Source: Eukaryota sp. TZLM1-RC (Eukaryota; Metamonada: BaSk clade). Taken from it: a stretch of DNA of 64,000 nucleotides. How positions within the stretch are numbered: position 1 is the first letter of the stretch; every line of letters starts with the position of its first letter. The position numbers and the translations under genes were made by a program. The stretch covers positions 2,418,001 to 2,482,000 of the forward strand of contig JAUPSS010000001.1 of assembly GCA_040285825.1 (NCBI GenBank), read 5' to 3'. A model generated the notes under the pieces. It searched no databases. It saw only the letters and a list, made by a program, of their open reading frames with translations, and was not told the origin of the DNA. This document shows, in pieces, positions 31,421 through 41,039 of this stretch.

Positions 31421-32761
31421 TTATTTCAACAACTTTTCAAAAACTCCTGCAGCAAATGTTCTCGATGAAACCTCTCTTAACAAATCCCTCAAATCTTCAT
31501 CAATTTCTTTTCCATTCAAACTACTTGCAATAAACCTAGCGATATTAGAACCAACCAAAGTATTTTCCGTATGTTTTAAAAAGATCAAAACACTATGAAA
31601 GCCTTTGAGCCATAATTTTCTCAAATTATCATGCATAGTCCTGGCTGCTGGCTTCCATTTAGGTTGATCAAAGTAATAAAGAAGATTTAAAATTTTGTTG
31701 TGAAAAGGTTTATATTTTGATAATTGAATTATTAATTCAAATATTTGAATTTTTGTAGCTTCAACTGGAGAGGTTTCGTTGTGAAAGACAAAATCAAGCC
31801 TATAGATGACCAAGTATGCTCCAAACGGAGAATTTGAAATTAAAGCAGATAAATTATTCAAATGTTTAACTGAATCTTTCACCATATTATTATCAATAAA
31901 TTCTTCGCAAATTGATTTTACATTCAGGTTATGCCCCGGAAGAAGGGAAAAATGAAATATATTGATAAAATATGAAGCTCGTTTTTTTGACGATAGTTGG
32001 ACAAAATGTGGTAATAACTTATCTAAAATTGAAATTTTCCTGAAATATTCATACACCTCATAATGGAGATCAGGTGACACCCTTGTCAGCTCTTGCTCGA
32101 CATCTTGTAGGTCGGCTTGTGTCGGGCTTTGGGAGGTAGTGACCATAGAGACGGTCTTAACCAAGTTAATTAATTCAATAGATTTTGGAAAATAAATTGA
32201 AGATTCTAGAAGAAAAAGAGACTCATCTGAGTTGAATTGTTTTAATAAAATATTTCTTCTATTATTTAAATCAGAATTGGTAGAAAAATCCAAAGAATTT
32301 AATACAAAACAAAAGAAAAAAGCGAGGTCTGGAACAGTCAAGAGCTGGTCTACTTTTGATCTACATTTTTGTCCTAATGGATCCAAAAGACATTCTTCCA
32401 GCATAGAAGTAACTAAAGCTAGTTGACCATACACAGACAAATCTGGACGAAATGTTGTTGGTTGATTCTTTTTAATAGCAAGTTCTGACGCAATTGCTCC
32501 AATGGTAGAGCTATGGGATTGAAACATGTTGGTGAGAACTGGGTCGGTAAGGACGTCGTCTAGGCCGTCAGGAGGTGATGGTAGGGAAGCAACTGAGGCA
32601 ACTTGATCTAAATGAGATATTACAACGTTCTGCAGACCATCAAGGATGAGATTAGATATTTCATCTCTTGGGGTACCGAGCAATTCGAGCCAGGCTGAGA
32701 GAGTTGCTACTTGTCTGTTGGGGCTATAATTATCAAAGTCGTTTTTATCGGATGTCATCAT
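31421..32761 (-). CDS. Helical protein of unknown function
   Basis: Encodes 446 residues from the tandem ATG at 32761; the in-frame extension upstream has only a TTG. Leucine-rich helices occur throughout (for example LSAWLELLGTPRDEISNLIL at the N-terminus and FELIIQLSKYKPFHNKILNLL near residue 335), suggesting an all-alpha repeat or scaffold. There is no signal peptide, membrane helix or catalytic motif. The closing segment DLRDLLREVSSRTFAAGVFEKLL looks like a real C-terminus. Subunits of transcription-elongation complexes can look like this, but no family can be named. Confidence 0.7.
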   Translation of the reverse strand: MMTSDKNDFDNYSPNRQVATLSAWLELLGTPRDEISNLILDGLQNVVISHLDQVASVASLPSPPDGLDDVLTDPVLTNMFQSHSSTIGAIASELAIKKNQPTTFRPDLSVYGQLALVTSMLEECLLDPLGQKCRSKVDQLLTVPDLAFFFCFVLNSLDFSTNSDLNNRRNILLKQFNSDESLFLLESSIYFPKSIELINLVKTVSMVTTSQSPTQADLQDVEQELTRVSPDLHYEVYEYFRKISILDKLLPHFVQLSSKKRASYFINIFHFSLLPGHNLNVKSICEEFIDNNMVKDSVKHLNNLSALISNSPFGAYLVIYRLDFVFHNETSPVEATKIQIFELIIQLSKYKPFHNKILNLLYYFDQPKWKPAARTMHDNLRKLWLKGFHSVLIFLKHTENTLVGSNIARFIASSLNGKEIDEDLRDLLREVSSRTFAAGVFEKLLK

Positions 32762-33303
32762 GTAGATGTGATAATGTGTGCAGTGAAGAGCAGGAGTGTT
32801 GCCCAATGAGAGGGTGAATAAGTCCTGCTTGATTTTTTACAAGATTGGTTCTTCCTTTTAAACTATGTCAAATACCAAGATTTCACCTCGAAGTCACAAC
32901 AAATCTTTGTTTTTGTTACCACATTTTTGAAATAAAAAAATATTAGTATAATTCAGGTTTAATAAAGATTAAAAGTATGTGATTGATACAATATCAACAT
33001 TTTAACGATAATGTATCAACATTTCAAAGTAGTTCCTGTTGAACTATGGGTCTTTTCAAGACATGGCCTCGGTGACAACAGTAGTAATGAGAGGAAAGCT
33101 CGTTCAATTTAACGTAACACTTCTGTAAAATAGTGATCAAAAACAGAAAACTATTGATATAAGTATAGTCGATGCAGCAGAAACTCATGCAATACCTTCA
33201 GACGATGGAAACAACATGAGATGAGGTTGATTGGTGTCAATGTCAATCAATTGACATTTTCAGTCTTTTCTACATCCTTTTTGTTGGCTTATTTGATTCA
33301 ACA
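32762..33303. other. Intergenic region between divergent genes
   Basis: Holds the promoters of the minus-strand helical protein and the plus-strand basic protein. A 10-bp inverted repeat TGTCAATTGA-type palindrome (GTCAATCAATTGACA, 33240-33254) is visible. No gene. Confidence 0.4.
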
Positions 33304-33795
33304 ATGACATTGAGCCTTACGATACCTACACACTCTCCTGATGGCTCTACAATGCCTGCATCACCACGAGCAATTTCTTGTCGGAACAGAGAACATGAAA
33401 TCGTTTCCAAACTCAATCTGGAACAAGATCTGCAACGCAAACGGTCACTTAATTCTCCCAAGCAGAAGGAACAACGGGAGAGAGAAATAGTGGCTTCACA
33501 AGCTCAACGTATCGCCCAAAATGAAAAAGCATTGGCTGTTAAAGCTGAGATGCTGAAAACCTCCAAACAAATATTGGAATCAAACCAGTTTGATGATGTC
33601 ATTAATAAGACCTATAGTCCAAAGGCTAAAAGTTCCCCAAAGATTTCCACATCCCCTGGTCCTTTCGTTGGGGCAACAACTCTCCAATCCCCTCATAGAA
33701 GAGAATATGATGATGAAACAAGAGCCCAACTTACCAGAGAGGCTGCGGAATATAATCGCAGTGTTATCATTGAAAAAGATCAACGTCATAGTTAG
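33304..33795 (+). CDS. Small basic coiled-coil protein, unknown
   Basis: Encodes 163 residues from an ATG. The N-terminus is Ser/Pro-rich. A charged helix (about residues 35-95: KLNLEQDLQRKRSLNSPKQK onward, with AQRIAQNEKALAVKAEML) is followed by a Lys/Ser/Pro linker and a second charged helix ending TREAAEYNRSVIIEKDQRH. No family recognised. The last coding stretch has a diverged duplicate at 53771-53835, which suggests the 3' end of this gene, or its mRNA, has been copied elsewhere. Confidence 0.6.
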   Translation: MTLSLTIPTHSPDGSTMPASPRAISCRNREHEIVSKLNLEQDLQRKRSLNSPKQKEQREREIVASQAQRIAQNEKALAVKAEMLKTSKQILESNQFDDVINKTYSPKAKSSPKISTSPGPFVGATTLQSPHRREYDDETRAQLTREAAEYNRSVIIEKDQRHS

Positions 33796-34021
33796 CTACA
33801 GTTATAGATCGTCATAGTTATATAGTATTTAGTTATGTAAATGTGTTTGTGTCTTGTTTGAATAGTAACATAACCATCAACAAGTTGTTGTGACATAGAC
33901 AAACCAATGAGATGATCAAAAACTTGCTCAAGTTTGATCACTCCGACTTAATCACCGACCTAAAAAAGGAGTTGAAGGAAACATTTTGCCTTCATCTCAA
34001 TCCATATTTGCGCCATTCCCC

Positions 34022-34312
34022 ATGTGTACGTCTGATTATATGGTCTTCCGCGTTCAGAGTCTCGTCTTGAAGAAGATGTTTGATCTTACCTTGGAGACAA
34101 ACATAACATTCAACGACTTTTGTTATCAACTCAGTCAACGAACAGAACTCAAGGATGCACTTTTCTCATACGTTGATTCAACAGGAATTGTTCGAAAGAT
34201 CAAGAGCGAAACCAGTTTCAGTGAGTGCATTTCTGATCACCACCGGGTTTTCGACAAGGAAATGCCTCTAAAACTCACCATCAAGTCTCACAGCTCTTGT
34301 TGTATTCTCTAG
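34022..34312 (+). CDS. Small PB1-like protein with C-terminal prenylation motif
   Basis: Encodes 96 residues from the ATG at 34022. An alternating strand/helix pattern (VFRVQSLV, FDLTLETNITFNDFCYQLSQ, LFSYVDSTGIVRKI, TSFSECI, MPLKLTI) resembles a PB1 ubiquitin-like interaction domain. The terminal CCIL fits a CaaX box with Leu at X, which would favour geranylgeranylation and membrane attachment. An upstream ATG (33912) opens another frame. Joining it would require an intron at 34025-34056 without the usual branch motif, so it was not chosen. Both assignments are pattern-based. Confidence 0.5.
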   Translation: MCTSDYMVFRVQSLVLKKMFDLTLETNITFNDFCYQLSQRTELKDALFSYVDSTGIVRKIKSETSFSECISDHHRVFDKEMPLKLTIKSHSSCCIL

Positions 34313-34680
34313 TTTTGCTTTAGCTTTTGTATAATATCTTAGTTTACTTTTAACCTGAATGTATAGTAAATCTTAACCTGAAAAACGACTCTTCCATTGT
34401 CAAGTTGTGACAATATTGGTATTCTATATATATTGGAATATTTGTAATCTTTCTGACTTTCAAAGGTCAAGAAATGAATAAGTAAACAACTTGTAACTTA
34501 TCATCGAATACATCACATGCAGACAAGAACTGACTGACGTACTGTTTACAAGCATCACATTTTTGTGTTCAATTGGGTTATCAAATGTTCATCAGTCTTC
34601 TGAAAACAAGATTGCAAATATGCCAACGTGTCATTACATAATCAGAAGTTCAAACTTCATTCATTTTCCAGTTTCATCTA
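34313..34680. other. Intergenic, no gene seen
   Basis: AT-rich flank between two plus-strand genes. It contains the nitroreductase promoter. Confidence 0.4.
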
Positions 34681-35223
34681 ATGCCAGTCCTCAACTCTAT
34701 AGAAAATCGCCGTTCTATTCGTGCATACACTGAAGACCCTGTTGATGATGAAGCTCTTGAAAGAGTACTTCATGCTGGTCTTCGCGCTGCTTCTGCCATG
34801 AACAAGCAGCAGGTTCATTTCACTGTTACTCGTAATCAAGAGCTTCTCACTGAGATCTCTAAAATCGCTGTTGAAAGTTTCTCTGATCAGTTAGCAAACT
34901 ACAAAAGTCGATTTGCTGATAAGAGCATTTTTTACGAGGCTCCTATTGTCGTCGTTTGTCATGCAGATCGTGGTTGTCCCTCTTGGGAACATGGAGATAC
35001 AGGAATTGCTGTCGGCAACATTGTGACCCAAGCAACTGAAGAAGGGTTGGGTTCATGTATCATTGGCTTAATCGCAATGGGAAGTGCCGAGAGCCACGAC
35101 ATCATCAAGGAAAAGCTCCAAATTCCCAAGGAACACGAGTTAGTCTGTGCTGTAACTTTGGGCCATTCAAAGTATCCTGGAAAAGCTCCCAAGATCAAGG
35201 AAGGCCGTGTCAAGTACATTTAG
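34681..35223 (+). CDS. Nitroreductase family flavoprotein
   Basis: Encodes 180 residues, typical of compact bacterial-type nitroreductases. SIENRRSIRAY (6-16) gives the FMN-phosphate-binding basic cluster. AASAMNKQQVHF (36-47) follows the usual PSAxNxQPxxF pattern. EEGLGSCIIGLI (near residue 120) is the conserved flavin-contact segment, and GHSKYPGKAPKIKEGRVKYI closes the protein. It would reduce nitro compounds or quinones with NAD(P)H and FMN in the cytosol. It has no targeting sequence. The family is mostly bacterial and archaeal and is common in anaerobic protists through lateral transfer, which is a plausible origin here. Codon use looks slightly richer in C and G than in the neighbours. 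Confidence 0.88.
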   Translation: MPVLNSIENRRSIRAYTEDPVDDEALERVLHAGLRAASAMNKQQVHFTVTRNQELLTEISKIAVESFSDQLANYKSRFADKSIFYEAPIVVVCHADRGCPSWEHGDTGIAVGNIVTQATEEGLGSCIIGLIAMGSAESHDIIKEKLQIPKEHELVCAVTLGHSKYPGKAPKIKEGRVKYI

Positions 35224-35379
35224 GTGTTTGTAATTTCAATTGTATATAAAGGGTGAATAACATATTAAACATTATTAGTTAATGGGAAAGCAATGAGATC
35301 ACAACAGTAAACACCTTTATAATACAAAAAAAGCAAAAACTTCAAGAATAGTAATAAAATTAAATAAAATTAAACCTAA

Positions 35380-36771
35380 TCAAGGAGTCATGACTTCCCT
35401 AGTACCCATACTAGTCCTTGGCCCAAGCTTCGAAGGACTTTCAAAACACGGGCTAGACAAGGTTCTAATACTGAGAGGAGCTGACCTCGGTCTAAGAGAA
35501 GACAGTGGTGTACGTTGAGAAACAGTTTCTTCAAGTACTTGCTTTTGTGATCTCAACTCATTGATTTCCTTAAACAACTTTTCCCTTCGTAGGCGTTCTC
35601 TCTCCATTTTCAGACTGTTAAAACTACTTGATTGTAGCAAATGTTTAACTTGATGATTTAAATTATCTGCTTTTGAATTTGCTGATCTCAGTTGATCTTT
35701 AAGTGTTATTACTTCAGATTTAGATTCTAAATTAGCTACTAAATGCTCTTCTTCTTGTTGAGTATTTTTCTTTTCTGTTTCATGGAATTTCTGCAACGAT
35801 TGCTTAAATTGATGTTTTAATTTAGAATTCTTTGCTATAATTTGCTCTGAAATGGACAAGGTGACACGTAGCTCTTTCTGCAAGTCTTGAATTTTCTCAT
35901 CTTTTTGAGCCATTATTGATCTCAACTTGTCAATTTCACGTGTCTGATCCTGTTCCCTGACAACTGACACGTGGCGCTGATAAGATCTTAATTTAGATTT
36001 TAAAAGTTTATTTTCTTCTTGAACTTCATTCAATTCACAATCCACATTACCAATTCTTTTTAATTCATCATTTAGATGATTAATTTGATCTAATAAACCA
36101 GACTCAGCTTTTTTTACGTGCTGATTTCTTTTGATTTTTTCAACATTAAGAGCAGATTCTAATTGTTCTATTCGTAATAAACGTAATTCTTGAAAATTTA
36201 CAGTTGATTTTAAATTTTTGTTTTCTTTTTTCAATTCTTCATTTTGATTGGTGAGTTCTTCTAATCTCGTCATGAGCTCTAATTGTTTGACTTCCTTTGA
36301 CTGTTGAATTTTTTCTAATTTTGATTGTAATTTTGAATTTTCTTGGATAGTTGAATTAAGTTTTGATGTAAGCTGAGATATTTCATTTTTTTGTTCTTTA
36401 TTAAGAGAATTAAGCTGAGAAAGTTCGTTTTTTAACTTTGAAAACTTATTGTTATTCACACTATTCTTCTTATCAATTCCTTCATTCAACTCTTGCTCAA
36501 ACTTAGCTTTGAACTGGAACAAGGTGGAGATCTGGGCACGGAGACGTTCTAGAAGAATCAGGGGAGAAAGAGAAAGAAGGTCTTCCTGAGGAGAGGTGTT
36601 GGCGAGTTCAGAGTAAAGGTTGCATATTTCTTGGGAGAGTTTGATGGTAAGATCTGCCTTGGATTTGAATTTGAGATTCATTGCACGAGTGTCGGAGATC
36701 TGGCTCTTGAGGACGGTATTCTCATTTTGGAGATCAAGAAGGCGGTTCTTGAGGTCAAGATCTTCTGTCAT
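35380..36771 (-). CDS. Long coiled-coil protein, unknown
   Basis: Encodes 463 residues from the ATG at 36771; upstream in-frame sequence has no ATG. Nearly the whole protein (residues about 5-425) is heptad-like and rich in Lys, Glu, Gln, Leu and Asn. The C-terminus is a Ser/Pro/Arg tail (TPLSSLRPRSAPLSIRTL) such as phosphorylated cytoskeletal proteins have. Likely a centrosomal, flagellar or Golgi coiled-coil protein. The family cannot be named from sequence pattern. Confidence 0.7.
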   Translation of the reverse strand: MTEDLDLKNRLLDLQNENTVLKSQISDTRAMNLKFKSKADLTIKLSQEICNLYSELANTSPQEDLLSLSPLILLERLRAQISTLFQFKAKFEQELNEGIDKKNSVNNNKFSKLKNELSQLNSLNKEQKNEISQLTSKLNSTIQENSKLQSKLEKIQQSKEVKQLELMTRLEELTNQNEELKKENKNLKSTVNFQELRLLRIEQLESALNVEKIKRNQHVKKAESGLLDQINHLNDELKRIGNVDCELNEVQEENKLLKSKLRSYQRHVSVVREQDQTREIDKLRSIMAQKDEKIQDLQKELRVTLSISEQIIAKNSKLKHQFKQSLQKFHETEKKNTQQEEEHLVANLESKSEVITLKDQLRSANSKADNLNHQVKHLLQSSSFNSLKMERERLRREKLFKEINELRSQKQVLEETVSQRTPLSSLRPRSAPLSIRTLSSPCFESPSKLGPRTSMGTREVMTP

Positions 36772-36914
36772 GATTATGATGTTGTAAATAAGCAAGGATG
36801 ATTCAATTTGGGAGGCAATTCCTGATGTGGAAAAATCCAAAAATGCTACAGAATAACTGTATTAAACAACTATAACTTAAGATAACATTAAGATAACAAA
36901 ACTATAATTTCTCT

Positions 36915-37560
36915 AAATCATCATTTTAATTGTAAACACTGTTCTACTTTCCGATCAAAAGTCCTTGATGCAGTTAGAGACCAACTCTATTGCATGTGAA
37001 CGTCACACAGAATTGTATCCTATTTAGAACCATTACTCTCTCGTTTGGTTGATGAAGAAACTTTGAATTTTTGGGTCGAAATAGTGGTAATTTAATGCTT
37101 GAAGGTCTTGAAATCACGACCACTATCATTACTGATGTGAGATCAATTGATGTGTGTAATAATTCTTTCATACCATTAGCTCAGCCACAACACAAGAATC
37201 CGCTGTCTGTTGCCGAAAACATCAAAATTGATGAATATAAAGCAAGCTGAATCGCATACTGATTATTTCCTTTGTCTTTTTACTTTTCCCTCACATGGCA
37301 CGCTTGGACCTCTTGCTTTATTTTTTTGGGATGATTTTGTTGAAATTGTAAAACAACGTACAGGAAGAATTTTGACAGAATGTTTTGGCAGAACAGAATT
37401 GTATTGTCAATTTTCAAAGGTGTTGTCCCCTTATTCTTCTGCTTTATTATCTCTTGGTGGCTTTTATGAAGGAAAAACTTCCAGTCAATACTTTTTGGCT
37501 GATTTGGGAAATGAAGAAAAAATTGGGAAAGAAATAAATGGTATACAATATGAGGAATTA
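36915..37560 (+). mobile_element. Non-LTR family B 3' fragment, frameshifted
   Basis: Starts near the zinc knuckle (the nucleotide equivalent of NCKHC.TFRSKVLDAVRDQLY), continues through LEPLLSRLVDEE and a broken endonuclease region, and ends with WDDFVEIVKQRTGRIL and ADLGNEEK. It is joined head-to-tail to a family A fragment at about 37568. Confidence 0.7.
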
Positions 37561-37567
37561 ATAGACT

Positions 37568-38180
37568 GTTCTGATTAATTATTAGACTGTTTTCAATATG
37601 GCACAAACTGCAAGGATATCGTGTATCAAAGAGCCCCTGCTGAAGAAAACACTTTTTCTGAATAATTTTGGTTCTGATGATAGAGGTGATGTATACTGTG
37701 ATTGGATTGATAATTCTGAAGCTATTGTTGACTTTGTCTCATGTAATATTGCAAATGATACTTTGGTTCACAGAAGAAAACTTAATCCTGTGGCTGCTCT
37801 GGATTTTAAAGCAAAAGAGAAACATAGAAAATATGATAAAGATATTGAAGAGGCTAATGTCGATAGAAATACACAGCTGGTTTTTATTGCTTTCCCATTT
37901 TCGCTAAATGGAAGATTATCAGTTGAAGCCGAAACTTTTTTGAATGACTTCCAAAAAATGGTTCAAGAAAAAACAATGAAAAGATTTGATATATTTTTAC
38001 GGCGTTCGCGGATTCAATTTGCCATTATTAATAGATTACCTCGGTTTTTCAATCAAATTAGAGAAGCTTTAGCTAGACAGCAAGCAGATCAAGATTTTGT
38101 AGAGGAAATCTTGGTTCAATGATAGTCGTCCCATTAGTAATGAGTTAATTTTATTAAGTGTGCATGTTCAATAAATACAA
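37568..38180 (+). mobile_element. Non-LTR family A 3' fragment, copy 3
   Basis: An intact frame of 174 codons (37598-38122) covers the RLE motif (SDDRGDVYCDW, AIVDFVSC, KEKHRKYDKD) to the stop. It is followed by the family 3' UTR (CCCATTAGTAATGAGTTAATT...AAGTGTGCATGTTCAATAAA). It is 5'-truncated within the endonuclease. Confidence 0.82.
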
Positions 38181-39375
38181 ATAATAATGTGATTTTTAAA
38201 ACATTTTAAAAAACATAAAAATGAAACTTTTTTTCTCTTTGTTCATAATTGAGGTAAATTTTTTTCTGATGATGGTTTCTAGTAGCAGTTATTCATGACA
38301 TAATTCAACTTAATCTAATTAATCCCGAAAGATTACTTGCGGTTGTTTAGGTAGGGGGTATCACTTCAAATCAAGTAGGATGTATTGTATCGAGGATCAG
38401 TTCAAATAATGTAACCTATTTTAAAGTGTCTGATGAAATTAAGAAGTTAATGAGACACTCAATGATGACATTCTTCTTGTTTGGCGACTCACACTATTTT
38501 TTGAAACAATGTGTTGATTTAATCTGAAAGGAACAGTTTGATTTTGTTTGTAAATGATTTATTTCAATAAAAAGCTATACGACGAAGTTAAAATTCTATA
38601 TCTTCATAACTAAAGAACAGTTTGATTGTGTAAATTTCCACAGGCACAACACAGGCAGTTGCGAATTGACTTAAGTTTTCCATGACATTAACTCATTTTC
38701 AGATTCATTTAAGGTATCATTAGTACCTCGTGTTCAGCATTTCTTGGCGAAGTGTTAACAGATTTAAAAACAGATCCTTCAGGTGCAATTCTCTTCAACT
38801 AAAAAGTAAAGTGGGGAATTTCTCTAGAAATGGGACAGTGTGCAGTTTTCAGCACTGTTTTGTCAGATGGTTGACCAAAATTCTACAATTGTGATGTTCA
38901 CAACAAATGACTGTCCACACCACCAAACCTAATTTATGTTAGAATGTGGGATTGTTGTTTAAAACCACAATAGCTCTTGACAACTTTTGATACAATGCAA
39001 TGGAAAATATCCCATAAATTCTGTTGTCAAATAAGTCATTGGCAAATAAATTACTAAATTTCTCAATAATTTCTCAATAATTTTACGTTAAAACTGACTG
39101 TTTTGATACTGTGTAACAAATAAACTTAAACCTTGTTTCTGCTTTTTGGCTTAATTCTTGGCCTATTTAGTTGGTTGAATGGTGTGACCATTGGATTGTA
39201 TGATAGAATTCATCTCATAAAAACTGAAAGACAAGTTTTGGAAGCTTTGTTGTTTAATTTTTTGTTAGCGTTGAAAATAAAAAACATTGAAATAAAAAGT
39301 TCAGTTTTGGAAACAGCAATAAAATCATTTCATTTATTAATACACCCTACGTTAATCTTTTTGTGCTATTAGCCG
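38181..39375. other. Non-genic stretch upstream of Rab GDI
   Basis: About 1.2 kb with no gene. A very short family B-like end (TATGAAGATATAGAATTTTAA on the minus strand, about 38595-38615) may be a relic. The 79-codon frame at 39133-39372 has no supporting feature. Confidence 0.4.
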
Positions 39376-40778
39376 ATGTCTGAACCATCTCTTGAATCTG
39401 AAGTCTTTGATGTCATTGTTTGTGGTACTGGACTCAAAGAATGTGTCCTTTCTGGGATCTTCTCTGTCCTTGGAATGAAAGTACTTCAAATTGATCGCAA
39501 TTCTTATTATGGAGGCGAATGTGCTTCTCTCAATGCCACTCAACTCTTAGAACATTTTAACGATGAAGGAGATCACAAACGTCTTGGACGAAATCGCGAC
39601 TGGAATGTCGATCTTATTCCCAAGTTCCTCATGTCTTCCGGGGAACTTGTCAAAATTTTAGTACGTACCGAGGTCTACAAGCGCTACCTTAGCTTCCGCC
39701 TTGTCGGTGGATGCTATACTGTTAAAAATGGCAAGATATTCAAGGTACCCTCTTCTGATACTGAGGCCCTTAAATCACCGTTAATGAGTCTGTTTGAAAA
39801 ACGAAGGTTTGTCTTGTAACTCTAACACCAACTAATCATAGATGTCGCAACTTCCTTCAAATGGTGCAACAATTCGATGAAGCCAAGCCTGAAACCATGA
39901 AAGTCAAGAACATTGATCTCAACCAAGCCCCCATGAAGAACGTGTTTGCCCATTTCTCCCTGCACTCAGATACCATTGACTTTATTGGTCACAGCATGGC
40001 CCTTCATCGCGACGATGACTACCTCGACCAGCCAGCAGTTGAAACCATTAAACGAATTCGATTGTTTTGTGAATCTCTCGCCCGCTTTGGACAGTCCCCC
40101 TATGTATACCCTATGTACGGATTAGGTGACATTCCTCAAGCCTTTGCTCGTCTATCTGCTGTCTACTCCGGTACTTTTATGCTCAACAAGGATGTTGATG
40201 AGGTACTTTTTGATGAAGAAGGTAAAGTCACTGGAATAAGGTCTGGAGACGATGTCTTTAAATGCAAGAAAATCGTTGGAGATCCTTCTTACTTTTCTGA
40301 TCGTGTTGAAAAAATTGACCAAACTGTGCGTGCAATCTGCATTCTTTCGCACCCAATCCCAGACACCAACAATGTTGATTCATGCCAAATTATCATACCC
40401 CAAAAACAAGTAGGTAGACAATCTGACATTTACATTTCGATGGTATCTTCTGCACATCATGTATGTCCAAAAGGAAAGTATGTAGCTTTTGTTTCCACCA
40501 CGGTTGAAACTGAAAATCCTGAAGCTGAATTACAACCTGGTTTGGATCTTTTAGGAACAATTGATGAAAAGTTTGTTTTCTGCTCTGATTTGAGACGTCC
40601 TAAGGAACAATTTGTAAATGATGGCTCTGGATTGTTTATCTCCAGCTCTTATGATGCTAGCGCCAACTTTGAAACCGCTGTTAGTGATATTGCTTCTTTG
40701 TTTGAGGCCATTACAGGAAAGAGTTGGAAGGAGGAGCTTTCTAGTGTAGACTTGAGTGATATTGAACACAGCCAGTAG
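39376..40778 (+). CDS. GDI1: Rab GDP-dissociation inhibitor
   Basis: Two exons (39376-39806 and 39842-40778) encode 455 residues, the normal GDI length. GDI extracts prenylated GDP-bound Rab GTPases from membranes and recycles them in the cytosol. The N-terminus has the dinucleotide-fold signature [16 protein letters not shown] (residues 12-27). It is followed by [13 protein letters not shown], the Rab-binding region, [20 protein letters not shown] (sequence-conserved region 3) and ICILSHPIP. The 35-nt intron falls inside the conserved FEKRRCRNFL stretch and is required to rebuild it. Rab escort protein is excluded, because it would be longer and carry insertions. Confidence 0.95.
39807..39841 (+). 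other. 35-nt spliceosomal intron
   Basis: GTTTGT...CTAATCATAG within GDI. Removal rebuilds the conserved EKRRCRNF sequence exactly, which makes this the best-supported intron of the window. Confidence 0.93.
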
Positions 40779-41039
40779 ATTGTATTTGATTTGTAAAGGG
40801 TATATTGTTTTTTTGTTTTCATACACATGGCCATTTGGGGTAGGAGTTGATATCATGTGGACAAACTGTTGGTCTTGAGTTGTAAATGCATTGTAGTTAT
40901 TGAACATATTTAAATATTCCATGTATCTTCAGATACAAATTTTTTTTAGAAAACTGGAATATTTATTGAGGTAGAAAAAAACCATCTAGAATTTAATATC
41001 CTCCAAACAAGCGTCACTATTACTAAACCTACTCACAGC

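Noticed and set aside
34025-34056. Intron joining an upstream ATG (33912) to the PB1-like protein
   Set aside because: GT...AG ends exist and the frame would join, but the CTMAYC motif is absent and the PB1-like first strand would be lost.
39133-39372. 79-codon hydrophobic frame before Rab GDI
   Set aside because: Starts at TTG-type context without recognisable family or conserved pattern; AT-rich DNA gives such frames by chance.
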